From Saprospiraceae bacterium (GTDB lineage Bacteria > Bacteroidota > Bacteroidia > Chitinophagales > Saprospiraceae), in the NCBI GenBank assembly GCA_016710585.1, contig JADJVN010000027.1, positions 3,688-67,687 of the forward strand: DNA of 64,000 nt. Reading direction: 5' to 3'. Made by a program: the position numbers and the translations under genes. The notes below the pieces were generated by a model. That model was not told where the DNA came from. It did no database searches and saw nothing but the letters and a program-made list of their open reading frames with translations. Of this stretch, positions 19,079-28,369 are shown in pieces; position 1 is the first letter of the stretch, and every line of letters begins with the position of its first letter.

Positions 19079-20692
19079 TTAATTTATTACAAATTTTTTA
19101 ACCTGTTTTGAAGTTGATGTTTCAATTCTTAAAGTATAAGTTCCTTTGCTTAAATGCCCTATATTTATACTTTGGTTTTGATTATATTCAATATTAATTT
19201 TTTGGCCTAAGTCATTATAGAGAGCTATTGATTTTATAGGTAATTTTGATTTCAATGTAATAATGCTTTTTGAAGGATTGGGCGAAAGATCAATTTCTGA
19301 ATGATCACCTTCATCAGTGATAGAAACTGTATTACATAACTCTATCAACTTCTCTGCTTCTCTTAGTCCACTTAGATAAGCGCCATGTGCAGTAGAAAAA
19401 TAATCGATATTCGTATGCTCTCCAGCAAAAAATAATTTATTATTTACAGCTTCAGCTAAGTCATCAAAATGTTGCATTTCAGATCCAACAGCTGTATAAG
19501 AATATGAACCGAAAGAGTTTTCATTAGACTGCCATTTGGTTCGTAGAATATTTTTAGGATATGGAATATTATTACCGTACATATCTTTAAGATGAGACAT
19601 GATCTCTTCTATAATCTGCGCATCAGTCATAGACTCTGTAAGTCTTGCATAATCTGCATAAGCAAAAGTCATCAAGGCATTTATAGTTGGATGATATTTT
19701 TTAATATTGACAAAATAATTAAATTTATCACGCTGTTCTGGAGTATAGGTAATATAATGTTCATCATCCCAAAATGCAGTGTCCCAAGTCAATAAAAATT
19801 TGTTCACACAATTCATTCCTAGTTTGTCTATCGCATTTTGCTTGACTTGAGGCAAGGAAGGAATAAACTGTATCGCATTTGCCTTTAGCACCCCAAGAGG
19901 CACAGTAAGCAATACATAATCTGACTGAGATATTATGCCATTATGACTCACAGATATTTTATCTCCAGAATAATCGATTCTTGAAACCCGCTGATTCAAT
20001 TTAATATTTAATCCAGTAGCCAAGAATGATGGAATAGCATCGTAGCCGCTTGTGGATATGTGCTCAACTCCCCCAAATTCTTCCCCTTCATTATACAACA
20101 AGGATGATAGTTTATCCAAATCTCCAGTGTCAAAAGTCAAATAACTTGATAAAAAAAACTTCCACAACCGATCCATGGATTTATTCGGATACAAGGCATT
20201 AAAAACTGACTCAAAACTTTGATCTGCCTTACCTTTATTCTTCAGTGTTTCCAATACAAAATAAAATTCTTCTTCTGCATCAGCATACTCTGTATCACTT
20301 CTTAATACTTGATTCAAATCATAAGAGAGGATGCTTTCATCATCAGAAAATGCAGTCTTCATGCCTGCTTGCTCAGCCAAAGCAGTGATAGGATTTCCAT
20401 CAATTCCATGAATCCAACTAGCTCCCTCATCAAAAGCCACTCCAAGACTCCTATTAGTCCGCAGCCTACCTCCTACTCTATCCTGTGCCTCAAGGACTGT
20501 GACAGAAAATCCACTTTCGTTCAATTTCTTCGCAGCTGCCAAGCCAGAAATCCCTGCTCCAATAACTATTACAGATTTATCACAAGCTAAACTGTTTTTA
20601 GAACAGTTTGCAATGTCTGTTAACACTGTAGGTGCTAATAAAATAATTGGTAAGCCTGTTATTGAATCAATTAAAAACTTTCTCCGCTTCAT
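19079..20692 (-). CDS. Secreted flavin-containing amine oxidase with T9SS tail
   Basis: FAD-dependent oxidase of the monoamine/polyamine oxidase family, 537 residues. The start MKRRKFLIDS is twin-arginine-like. The FAD-binding Rossmann motif VIVIGAGISGLAAAKKL is near residues 41-57, followed by LEAQDRVGGRLRT (second FAD signature) and FDEGASWIHG. The C-terminal FAD region FFAGEHTNIDYFSTAHGAYLSG completes the enzyme. A T9SS type A domain (IDLSPNPSKSIITL ... KGTYTLRIETS) is appended. This predicts export of a folded flavoprotein, then transport across the outer membrane. The amine substrate is not predictable. Confidence 0.88.
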   Translation of the reverse strand: MKRRKFLIDSITGLPIILLAPTVLTDIANCSKNSLACDKSVIVIGAGISGLAAAKKLNESGFSVTVLEAQDRVGGRLRTNRSLGVAFDEGASWIHGIDGNPITALAEQAGMKTAFSDDESILSYDLNQVLRSDTEYADAEEEFYFVLETLKNKGKADQSFESVFNALYPNKSMDRLWKFFLSSYLTFDTGDLDKLSSLLYNEGEEFGGVEHISTSGYDAIPSFLATGLNIKLNQRVSRIDYSGDKISVSHNGIISQSDYVLLTVPLGVLKANAIQFIPSLPQVKQNAIDKLGMNCVNKFLLTWDTAFWDDEHYITYTPEQRDKFNYFVNIKKYHPTINALMTFAYADYARLTESMTDAQIIEEIMSHLKDMYGNNIPYPKNILRTKWQSNENSFGSYSYTAVGSEMQHFDDLAEAVNNKLFFAGEHTNIDYFSTAHGAYLSGLREAEKLIELCNTVSITDEGDHSEIDLSPNPSKSIITLKSKLPIKSIALYNDLGQKINIEYNQNQSINIGHLSKGTYTLRIETSTSKQVKKFVIN

Positions 20693-20742
20693 TACTTTTC
20701 TCGTTAATAACTAATATTTTAATTTCACTAAATTAATAGCGG

Positions 20743-20750
20743 CAAAGGTA
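20743..20750 (-). promoter_or_regulatory. -7 box of the amine oxidase
   Basis: TACCTTTG on the - strand matches TAnnTTTG and lies 50 bp before the ATG at 20692. No good TTG at -33. Confidence 0.4.
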
Positions 20751-20961
20751 TATCGTATTATTAATATTTGGTATCTAATTTTATAAAAAATAAATTTAAC
20801 CTAAAATCCGAATAAGAAATGAACTACATAAAAATCTAAATCATATTTGTCAAATGTTCATTCGAATAAAGTCTATTGCGGAATTTGTGTTAAAAAATTA
20901 GAAGGCAAATTTTATCTCATTCTTAGATTTAAAATAAAATTCTGTCCACCAATTTCAGTTC

Positions 20962-21711
20962 TTAATGACTATAATGCCTCTTTTTCCAGAACTGCCACCA
21001 TTTTGGTTTCTTTGCAACACATAATAAACCTGTAATCGTGACTTCATCCATATTAATGGATCTGATCAAACTAAATTGTATGGTTTTATTAAAGTCAAGC
21101 CGGTGAATACTAGTATCGAGAGGGAAATATCCAACATATGAAATCTTTAAATGAATTGAATCAAGATTAAAATCGCTTGGGATATTTAAGCTAAATTCAC
21201 CATTAATATCTGTAATAGTATTTAATTTATCATTTATGAAAACAGAGACTTGTATTATGGGCTCTTTTGAACTTGCATCGATAACATTTCCTTGAATAGT
21301 TTGAATCTGTTTGTCGAACTTATTTTTTTGAATTTCTGATTCCTTTTTGCAAGTATCAATCGCAATGAAATTTTCCTCATATGAGGGTAAATCTTTAGCA
21401 GACAAATTACTTATTGACATACCTAAAAATAAACTTGCAAAGACCTTGTGAAGAAAAGAACTATCATCTTTTACATTGATCTTCAATTCTCGTTCTACTT
21501 GGTTATTCTTCAACCTGCCACAAATAGCGCCATTATTTTTATCGAGATATCTAATGATTTCTGCATCTGAAAATTTGCTAAAATCAATTACTGTCTTAGA
21601 ACAATGAGAGCAATATTTACCTTGATTAACCTTTGACATTGAGGGCCAGTCTTGATGACAAGGGTTTTCTATTTTCAGAGAATATATTTGATTTTTCATA
21701 AAAGGATTCAA
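20962..21711 (-). CDS. Carboxypeptidase-regulatory-like domain protein
   Basis: 249 residues. The N terminus ENPCHQDWPSMSKVNQGKYCSHCSKTVIDF is a CxxC-containing segment that I associate with a Bacteroidota family of this architecture. A hydrophobic stretch (FASLFLGMSISNLSA, about 90-104) may anchor it. Residues about 139-220 form a CarboxypepD-regulatory/TonB-plug-type beta sandwich (IQGNVIDASSKEPIIQVSV ... DINGEFSLNIPSDF ... LKISYVGYFPL). The basic, Trp-rich end reads PKWWQFWKKRHYSH. An ATG at 21699 is an alternative start. Function unknown. Confidence 0.7.
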   Translation of the reverse strand: MNPFMKNQIYSLKIENPCHQDWPSMSKVNQGKYCSHCSKTVIDFSKFSDAEIIRYLDKNNGAICGRLKNNQVERELKINVKDDSSFLHKVFASLFLGMSISNLSAKDLPSYEENFIAIDTCKKESEIQKNKFDKQIQTIQGNVIDASSKEPIIQVSVFINDKLNTITDINGEFSLNIPSDFNLDSIHLKISYVGYFPLDTSIHRLDFNKTIQFSLIRSINMDEVTITGLLCVAKKPKWWQFWKKRHYSH

Positions 21712-21776
21712 ATTTTAATTCTAACGAATAATCATGCAAGATAGTTGCTTTACATAAGAGTAATTAGTTTTTAGTT

Positions 21777-21839
21777 GTTAGTAGTTAGTAGTTAGTAGTT
21801 AGTAGTTAGTGGTTAGTGGTTAGTGGTTAGTGGTTAGTG
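21777..21839. repeat. 7-bp minisatellite, nine units
   Basis: Four perfect GTTAGTA units are followed by five perfect GTTAGTG units. Just downstream a short hairpin GTAAGTA/TACTTAC encloses the AAATTCCGTTTTC stretch. It lies between the regulatory-like protein and the end of the kelch-type gene. Confidence 0.85.
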
Positions 21840-21944
21840 GATAGTTTTAAGTGATAAGTTGTAAGTAAATTCCGTTTTCTACTTACTACTTTCTTTTTAC
21901 TTTCAACTTTTATCTTTTCACTATTATCTTATATCTATTAACCA

Positions 21945-23552
21945 TTATCTTTTATCTATTACTATCTTTTGACTTACTTTTTCTTTTCCGGATTCAAGCG
22001 TAATAATATAGTTGCCATTTGTGTTTGGGTCAATTACTTTACTTCGATAATAATTTAATCCAACTTGTAAATGATCTAAATATTTCTCTTCCAAAATATT
22101 TCCATTAATATCAGAAATTAAAACTTTGGTTGGACTTATTTTATTTAAATGGAATCTTATGGTGAATTCACCATTGTTTGGATTTGGATAAAGTTGCATT
22201 TTTAAACTGCCAATGCTTTGTTCATTCAAATCATGTGTCCCTACAATTGAATTCTTTATTAAATGAACTTTAAAAATCTGATTACTAGCGTTGCTCTCGA
22301 GTCCACTGTTGCTAAAAAAAATATTTTTGTCTGTGCTCTGAATACCGCCAAAAATATAACCCACCATAGTAGTATCTCCTAATAACTCATCAAGCTTAAT
22401 TACCTCGTTGTCATAATGCGCAAGTTTTTTATTTGGAATAAACTCAGAGCTAGATCCTAAGTAATTTGGCATTTCTAATGGAAGTTTATATTCTGCCATG
22501 CGTCCAGCTGAATCTCGAGTTACTCTTGCTATAGTCTTCACAAATGGTACGTTATTATCTTGAACCATGATATTGTTACTATAATAATATTGTGCAATCC
22601 CACCAAAAAAAACATTGTGCATCTCTTTATTTAAATCTGAATAAAGTGGCAACACAGCACAGTGGTAATGATTGAAATATTGTTGGAAATTATTGTTGAC
22701 AGTATAACTACTGCTTGAAATATCTACACTATTTAAAAATGGTAAATCTGCATTGACCTGAAAAACGCCAGAGAATGCTGTGATCCCTTCTTCTCCGTTT
22801 GGCATAATTTGAGATACTGCATTATAATCTCTTCGATGCAAGTTTGTCTCATCTACAATCGTACCAGTATGAAGAATATTAATCGTCACACGATCATCAG
22901 TGATTTTGAATTTTCGAATCGCATTAGTATAAGTTTGAACATAAGTGGCATGTCCCATTGGATTGTAATCTCCATCAAATTTATGTCCACCGATCAAAAA
23001 ATAACTGTCATTTATTTTCTTGAGATGGCCTCCCGTTACGGCAAATAAGGGATCTGTAATTTGGCGTATTTCATTGCTCAAATTTTTAGCTGAAATCACT
23101 GCTTGAATCGCGGCTGGAACATCTATTGCAGTCAAATGATTGAAAGTAATTTTCTCTCCAGAAGCTGCATGATATCCATAGCCTCCAATGACATAGAGAA
23201 AATCGCCTTCTTGATGAAATTGCATATTTGTAGAACTCAGATGTTCTCTAATAGATTCTGAAAGTGAAGTCAATGGTGCTGTCCATTTTTGCTTTGCCAC
23301 GGGGTCAACGACAATCAATTGATTATTGTTTCCTGCGATATCGAATGCAGCAAAAGGCTGTCTGCGATGCAACCCATCAAGTCTTCCACCAACGAGCAAC
23401 CATACACCATTATGCTGACCAAAAGCATAAGCTTGTAATCCAGCTATACCAGAAATACTGATTGGTTCTAGAAAAATGTCAAATGGTTTTGTTTGTGGGA
23501 AAGCAGTTTGACACCATGTAAGCACAAATAAAAAGAAAATTTTAAATTTCAT
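21945..23552 (-). CDS. Kelch-like secreted protein with T9SS sorting domain
   Basis: 535 residues with a Sec signal peptide (MKFKIFFLFVLTWCQTAFPQ). Kelch-type propeller blades show glycine pairs and aromatic residues: GVWLLVGGRLDGLHRR, GDFLYVIGGYGYHAASG, DSYFLIGGHKFDGDYNPMG, NVFFGGIAQYY. The C terminus is a T9SS type A domain (LYPNPNNGEFTIRFHLN ... GNYIITLESGKEKVSQKIVIDK). It is probably displayed on or released from the cell surface. The ligand is unknown. Confidence 0.8.
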   Translation of the reverse strand: MKFKIFFLFVLTWCQTAFPQTKPFDIFLEPISISGIAGLQAYAFGQHNGVWLLVGGRLDGLHRRQPFAAFDIAGNNNQLIVVDPVAKQKWTAPLTSLSESIREHLSSTNMQFHQEGDFLYVIGGYGYHAASGEKITFNHLTAIDVPAAIQAVISAKNLSNEIRQITDPLFAVTGGHLKKINDSYFLIGGHKFDGDYNPMGHATYVQTYTNAIRKFKITDDRVTINILHTGTIVDETNLHRRDYNAVSQIMPNGEEGITAFSGVFQVNADLPFLNSVDISSSSYTVNNNFQQYFNHYHCAVLPLYSDLNKEMHNVFFGGIAQYYYSNNIMVQDNNVPFVKTIARVTRDSAGRMAEYKLPLEMPNYLGSSSEFIPNKKLAHYDNEVIKLDELLGDTTMVGYIFGGIQSTDKNIFFSNSGLESNASNQIFKVHLIKNSIVGTHDLNEQSIGSLKMQLYPNPNNGEFTIRFHLNKISPTKVLISDINGNILEEKYLDHLQVGLNYYRSKVIDPNTNGNYIITLESGKEKVSQKIVIDKR

Positions 23553-23675
23553 ATAATTAATAATTATTCAATTTTTGAAATTCATGATCACTTCAATTTC
23601 AAATATTTGAGTACGATTGCCTTTAACAGTCATTATTCCCTGACATTAAATAATTCATTAGGTTTAAGTCATCTT

Positions 23676-23978
23676 CTAGCTTAAATGCTGTGTAATAACT
23701 TGTTGCAATGCATGTGCAGAAACGACACCAGATTGTCTCCATTTAATCTCCCCATTTTTAAAAAGAATCAGTGTGGGTACGCCTTGGATTTTGTAAGTAT
23801 GCATCACTTGTGGATTTTTATCTACATCTATTTTAAGAATCTTGGCTTGATCACCTATTTTTGATTTTAGATCACTTAAGATGGGTTTCATCATTTTACA
23901 TGGGCCGCACCATTCAGCAAAAAAATCAACTAATGTAGGCGTGTCACTTTTTATTATTTCTGAAAATTTTTCTGCCAT
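23676..23978 (-). CDS. Thioredoxin
   Basis: Cytoplasmic disulfide reductase of 100 residues, with active site WCGPCK (W23, C24-C27) and cis-Pro loop GVPTLILF. It is the last gene of a tight - strand run (rhodanese, rhodanese, OsmC, YgaP-like, thioredoxin) with gaps of 1-5 bp, suggesting it reduces persulfides or disulfides formed by the neighbours. Trx symbols are not assigned because the housekeeping trxA may lie elsewhere. Confidence 0.93.
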   Translation of the reverse strand: MAEKFSEIIKSDTPTLVDFFAEWCGPCKMMKPILSDLKSKIGDQAKILKIDVDKNPQVMHTYKIQGVPTLILFKNGEIKWRQSGVVSAHALQQVITQHLS

Positions 23979-23979
23979 T

Positions 23980-24237
23980 TTATTTACGTTTTACTTCTTC
24001 AAATTCTATATCATGGGCATCAATATTCTCGATTTGCTGCATTTCGGTATTTTGATTTGTACCAAAACAATTTCCTGCCGCACAGCCAAATGCAAATAAG
24101 CCCATTGAGGCAAAATAAGCTCCTAATAGAGCTCCAACCCATTGATGCAACATTACAGACTGGACAATAACAAATACGCCCAAAATCAAATATAGTGCTC
24201 TAGTAAAAGTCCAATCGTTCAATACTCTTTTTATCAT
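23980..24237 (-). CDS. YgaP-type (DUF2892-like) small membrane protein
   Basis: 85 residues with two hydrophobic helices (about 14-30 and 33-52) and a CAAGNC motif at the end of the second, as in the transmembrane domain of YgaP-like proteins linked to rhodaneses. One base separates it from the thioredoxin gene and none from the OsmC gene. Two Cys close to the membrane face suit a redox or sulfur role, but this is inferred from context. Confidence 0.7.
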   Translation of the reverse strand: MIKRVLNDWTFTRALYLILGVFVIVQSVMLHQWVGALLGAYFASMGLFAFGCAAGNCFGTNQNTEMQQIENIDAHDIEFEEVKRK

Positions 24238-24684
24238 TTATGCAATATTTATTGTTGGTGACATCGTAACCTTAGATTTAACAGAATTGGAAATCAAACA
24301 AGCCGCTTCTGACTTATGTAAAATGCGCTCTGCCTTTTCTCTATCTTTTTCGTCTGATATCGTAACTGTTGGTTCAAGGATCACTTCACTCATCATAAAT
24401 TTTCCTTCAATTTGTTCAAGTATCCCTTTCGATTTACAAGAAAAATGAGTAAAACTTAATTTTGAATTTTCGGCTATTGCCAAAAATGTCGTCATTAAAC
24501 AACTGCTTACTGCTGCAGTAAAAAGATGTTCGGGAGACCATATACCTGGAATCCCTTTTGGGAATTCAGGTGGTGTCGCGACATCAACACATGGACCTCC
24601 ATGGGCCGTTAATTCTGGTGAGCATATTGAGCCTTTGCGATCGGCAATCCAACTGACATCTACTTGATATGAATGTGCTTCCAT
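24238..24684 (-). CDS. OsmC family protein
   Basis: Thiol-dependent peroxidase family, 148 residues. The family pattern is visible: SPEHLFTAAVSSCLMTTFLAIA contains the peroxidatic Cys, and the resolving Cys lies in KSEAACLISNSV. Substrates in the family are organic hydroperoxides. The position between a YgaP-like protein and two rhodaneses also allows a role with sulfane-sulfur compounds. Confidence 0.85.
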   Translation of the reverse strand: MEAHSYQVDVSWIADRKGSICSPELTAHGGPCVDVATPPEFPKGIPGIWSPEHLFTAAVSSCLMTTFLAIAENSKLSFTHFSCKSKGILEQIEGKFMMSEVILEPTVTISDEKDREKAERILHKSEAACLISNSVKSKVTMSPTINIA

Positions 24685-24688
24685 CTTA

Positions 24689-25000
24689 TCAAATTTTGTT
24701 TTGTAAGCTTATCCAACTGCCGCCATTGTGCACTTCATTGAAGCCATTCGATTTTAAAATATTTTTAGCTGCTGCACTTCGCATACCACTTGCACAGCAT
24801 GTGATGATTGTTTTATCTTTCTTTAGTTTACTCAAATTGTTATTTAATGTATCTACAGATATATTGATTGATCCTTTGATATGACCACTCTGATATTCAC
24901 CCTTGCTGCGCACATCAAGTATGACAGCGCCTTGCTGAACAAGTTCTGCATAGTTAACTTTTGGGCCAAAGCCAAATAATTTTTTTAAACTTTCTAACAT
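24689..25000 (-). CDS. Single-domain rhodanese (sulfurtransferase), short helix at N terminus
   Basis: 103 residues. The core contains VILDVRSKGEYQSGHIKGSINI and the active-site loop CASGMR, with the probable catalytic Cys69 preceded by Cys68. Residues 1-17 form a hydrophobic/basic lead (MLESLKKLFGFGPKVNY). It sits 4 bp upstream of OsmC and 4 bp downstream of the second rhodanese. Confidence 0.88.
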   Translation of the reverse strand: MLESLKKLFGFGPKVNYAELVQQGAVILDVRSKGEYQSGHIKGSINISVDTLNNNLSKLKKDKTIITCCASGMRSAAAKNILKSNGFNEVHNGGSWISLQNKI

Positions 25001-25004
25001 AATT

Positions 25005-25289
25005 TTATACTGTTTGAGATTTATAAAAATTTACATCCATCCATGATCCACCATTGTAACATTCCATTCCCATCTGTGATAGAAACTGAGTGGCTTGTCC
25101 ACTTCTATTGCCACTTGCACAGCATAGCACTAAGGGTTGCTTTAAGTCTTTGAGTTCGTCTATTCGTTGCTGAATTTCTTGCAATGGGATGTTAATCGAT
25201 CCTACGACATTGCCGCCCATAAATTCTCCTTGTGTACGCACGTCAACGATGGTGCCTTGATTTTCTTCAATGATTTTTTTTACTCTCAT
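25005..25289 (-). CDS. Single-domain rhodanese
   Basis: 94 residues with TIVDVRTQGEFMGGNVVGSINIP and the active-site loop CASGNR (Cys57, preceded by Cys56). It is the first gene of the tight cluster and probably a paralogue of the rhodanese that follows. The two share the unusual double Cys in the loop. Confidence 0.9.
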   Translation of the reverse strand: MRVKKIIEENQGTIVDVRTQGEFMGGNVVGSINIPLQEIQQRIDELKDLKQPLVLCCASGNRSGQATQFLSQMGMECYNGGSWMDVNFYKSQTV

Positions 25290-25331
25290 TTTTTATTTGA
25301 TTTTGATATTTTTATTTTAATTATATTTAGA

Positions 25332-25535
25332 TTATGACTCTTTTGATTTGACCTTTTCGAAGCTATTGAACAATAGCGCTCCCATGACTGCACCATAAAG
25401 GGTGCTGTTGATTGGTTTCGAAGTGATGATACATGTTCCACTAGCACATCCCACATAATAATAATAGAGGTAACCTCCTATTGATCCTACGATAACACCT
25501 AGGATGCTTAATTTATGTTTTAGTATAAAATCCAT
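25332..25535 (-). CDS. DUF6132-like small membrane protein
   Basis: 67 residues. One hydrophobic helix (about 9-27) leads to VGCASGTCIITSKPINSTLYGAVMGALLF, a two-Cys, second-helix pattern that I associate with DUF6132 and that occurs beside rhodanese and thioredoxin genes in Bacteroidota. Lies 42 bp upstream of the rhodanese pair on the same strand. Confidence 0.7.
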   Translation of the reverse strand: MDFILKHKLSILGVIVGSIGGYLYYYYVGCASGTCIITSKPINSTLYGAVMGALLFNSFEKVKSKES

Positions 25536-25656
25536 TTAAAATATTTCGTCAAAACAAAGCGATCTAACAAATAGACTTAGCCTCATCAATTTCAGTGCAA
25601 ATTTGCGACAGGAAATTTTAGAATATGGTAACCTTTGTCACATAAGCCAAAATATT

Positions 25657-26250
25657 TTATTTTTTTGCTAAAAATCTCAATACATTAGCTTTACCAATGT
25701 GAAATTTACCTTCATTCAATTGAATCTCTTCATTTTGATTTTGGAGAATTAACAATTCATTAAAATCACTTTTTAGTCTATCCATCGCGTACAACATAGA
25801 AATATCTTTTGGACCACCACTTGTATTGAGGATTTGGTCTTGATTAAAAGCTTCAAGAATGATTAATCCATTTGGTTTTAGCCATCGTTGCATTTTCCTA
25901 TGGATTGTCGTCCTGATGGAGTCAGGAAAGTGTGCGTAAATTGCTGCAATCACGTCAAATGAATTTTCTGGATAGTCTATTTCTAAGGCGTCTTGCACTT
26001 GGTAATTTAGAGTTACATTGTTTTCATGTGCCAACTGTAGGGCTTTTCTCATTCCCTGTTCACTAGAATCAAATGCTTCTACTTTCCATCCATTTTTTGC
26101 AGCATAGACAGCATTCCTACCTTCGCCTTCACATACCAATAGGATACTTCCTGGATTCAGTTTGTCCAATTGATTTTTAAAAAAATCATTGGGTAATACT
26201 CCATAAGCAAACTCTGGTTCTGCATAGCGTTCATTCCAAAATTCTTTCAT
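25657..26250 (-). CDS. Class I SAM-dependent methyltransferase (TehB-like)
   Basis: 197 residues starting MKEFWNERYAEPEFAYG, typical of the small TehB/thiopurine-type methyltransferases. The SAM-binding segment is ILLVCEGEGRNAVYAA (motif I), with VEAFDSSEQGM as motif II. It lies 121 bp upstream of the DUF6132 gene on the same strand, so it may belong to the same sulfur/thiol cluster. The substrate is not predictable. Confidence 0.85.
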   Translation of the reverse strand: MKEFWNERYAEPEFAYGVLPNDFFKNQLDKLNPGSILLVCEGEGRNAVYAAKNGWKVEAFDSSEQGMRKALQLAHENNVTLNYQVQDALEIDYPENSFDVIAAIYAHFPDSIRTTIHRKMQRWLKPNGLIILEAFNQDQILNTSGGPKDISMLYAMDRLKSDFNELLILQNQNEEIQLNEGKFHIGKANVLRFLAKK

Positions 26251-26372
26251 TTGCTAAATTATTTTTTGTTGAATACATATACCGTGCAACAAGTCCAAGA
26301 AGAACAATGCAATGCTACGGTAAGTGGATTTTTTTTAATTATCCTTGCTGTGATGTTTGAAAAAGTTAATCT

Positions 26373-27500
26373 CTATTTTGGTTCGAAGCTTTCACCTTTT
26401 TCATAAATGACATTTGATCTTCCTACGATCAATGAATCAACCCTGCCTACCATATTTGGATCTTTATTCGTGTAAGGAAATTTATGCAATATATAACGCA
26501 TGGCATTCAATCTAGCCCGCTTCTTACAATTTGATTTGACGACAGTCCATGGTGCGTCAGATGTATCTGTGTGAAAAAACATTTTCTCTTTTGCTTCAGT
26601 GTACTCTGCCCATTTATCCAGTGAAGCTTTATCTATAGGGGAGAGTTTCCACTGTTTCAAAGGATGAGATTCTCTATCTTTAAACCGTCGACGTTGTTCA
26701 TCCTGACTTACAGAGAACCAAAATTTAAATAAAATAATATTACTTCTCACCAAGTTTCTTTCAAATTCTGGCACTTGACGCATGAATTCGAGATATTCTG
26801 AATCAGTACAAAATCCCATCACTCGCTCTACTCCCGCCCGATTGTACCAAGAGCGATCAAATAATACGATCTCACCATTAGTAGGAAGATGCTTCACATA
26901 GCGTTGAAAATACCATTGTCCCTTTTCTTCTTCTGTGGGCTTCTCTAGAGCTACTACACGAGCTCCACGTGGATTTAAATGCTCCATAACACGTTTTATA
27001 GTTCCTCCCTTACCTGCTGCATCTCTGCCCTCAAATAAGATAACTACACGTGCTCCAGTTTCTTTTATCCAGGCCTGCATTTTCAATAATTCAACTTGGA
27101 GATTATATTTCTGGAATTCATAGTTCTTCCGAGACATGAGATTCTTATAAGGATACTCCCCATCGCGCCAATTTTCATTTAGTTCATCATCTGGATGACG
27201 CTTTTTTGAAATCAAATCTCCATTCTCCTTCATCAGTATTTCAAGAATCGTTTTTCTTTCTTCCTCAGGAAAATTTTTAAGGTAATTCTCAGCTTGCTCT
27301 CGCTTCAATTGCTTTGGCTTTACAATTTTATCCTGTAAAGCTGCTGCTTCACTATTCAATTTTGCTTTTATTTTCTGATTGACTGTATTTTGGCGTTTTT
27401 CCTCTGGATTTTTGCCATCGATGATGTCACCTTCGGCTACCCTACGCACTTTTTGCTGCTGCACTTTTTGACCATTAGAACTCACCTTCCTCTTTACCAT
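26373..27500 (-). CDS. ppk2: Polyphosphate kinase 2 (PPK2 family)
   Basis: Transfers phosphate between polyphosphate and nucleoside diphosphates or monophosphates in the cytoplasm. Of 375 residues, about 110 at the N terminus are charged and of low complexity. The kinase core has the Walker A GRDAAGKGG at residues 158-166, the Walker B block LFDRSWYNRAGVE and the lid RRRFKDRESHPLKQWKLSPID, all characteristic of PPK2. The direction (poly-P synthesis or use) and GDP/ADP preference cannot be decided by eye. Confidence 0.92.
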   Translation of the reverse strand: MVKRKVSSNGQKVQQQKVRRVAEGDIIDGKNPEEKRQNTVNQKIKAKLNSEAAALQDKIVKPKQLKREQAENYLKNFPEEERKTILEILMKENGDLISKKRHPDDELNENWRDGEYPYKNLMSRKNYEFQKYNLQVELLKMQAWIKETGARVVILFEGRDAAGKGGTIKRVMEHLNPRGARVVALEKPTEEEKGQWYFQRYVKHLPTNGEIVLFDRSWYNRAGVERVMGFCTDSEYLEFMRQVPEFERNLVRSNIILFKFWFSVSQDEQRRRFKDRESHPLKQWKLSPIDKASLDKWAEYTEAKEKMFFHTDTSDAPWTVVKSNCKKRARLNAMRYILHKFPYTNKDPNMVGRVDSLIVGRSNVIYEKGESFEPK

Positions 27501-27778
27501 ATATTCTGATTTTTAATTAACTCTAAATCTATAAGTTATACATTTCAACTATCTTAAATCTTCACAAGAATAGAATAAAAACTTTCTATTGCTGTTATTA
27601 GAAACAGTTAAATAAAAATTACTTTTGACAGTCTAATCTAATCTTATGTAAACAAAACAAATCTAAGCAAATAATTACAAATATTATACACTTATTATTA
27701 TTTTTTTTGAGATTTTTTTAGTCAATAATATATTTACAAGTTCTGGCTAGTTTTGCATGTACAGTTCTTCAAATAAGT

Positions 27779-28369
27779 TTACTTATTATGCCTACTATTG
27801 TATTTATTGTGCTTCCATTTATTTGTCTCTAAAGCGCTATCCGCAATCAGCTCATTAAGCCTTTTTAAACGAGTGGTTTCGAGCTTAGCACTCATCACCC
27901 AGTTCAATGAAGATTTCCTGTAACTTGGAGTAAGAGACTGAAAATACTCCCATGCTTTTTTATCTTTTCTAAAAAGCTTCTCATATTCAGAACTTAACTT
28001 CTGCTCCTCATTCTCGAATGAATAAACACGTGATTTTGCTTCTGTCCTAAGATCATAAATATTCAATCCTGAAGAATGCATTAGCCCGTCAGCTTTCAGC
28101 TTCTCTACTTTTGCAATATTCACTGCACTCCAGATACTCGATTTTTTGCGTGGCGTGAAACGAATTTGATAACTTTCATGATCAATAGTGTTTTTTACAC
28201 TGTCTATCCATCCAAAACATAATGCCTGATCAACGGATTCTGACCAAGTCATTGTAGCTTTACCAGAATTCAGCTTGTAATATCCAACATAAATCTCCAA
28301 TTTTTTATCATGGTTCTTCTCTAACCACTTTCTAAACTCATTCTGATTCTTAAAAAAAATAGCGCTCAT
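27779..28369 (-). CDS. YdeI/OmpD-associated family protein
   Basis: 196 residues with the family start FFKNQNEFRKWLEKNHDKKLEIYVG, the block YYKLNSGKATMTWSESVDQALCFGWIDS and FTPRKKSSIWSAVN, then a C-terminal DUF1905-like half. The family is annotated as bacteriocin-protection or OmpD-associated, but its biochemical role is unclear. It stands alone, with TAGCTTTG (28392-28399, -) as a possible -7 box. Confidence 0.82.
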   Translation of the reverse strand: MSAIFFKNQNEFRKWLEKNHDKKLEIYVGYYKLNSGKATMTWSESVDQALCFGWIDSVKNTIDHESYQIRFTPRKKSSIWSAVNIAKVEKLKADGLMHSSGLNIYDLRTEAKSRVYSFENEEQKLSSEYEKLFRKDKKAWEYFQSLTPSYRKSSLNWVMSAKLETTRLKRLNELIADSALETNKWKHNKYNSRHNK

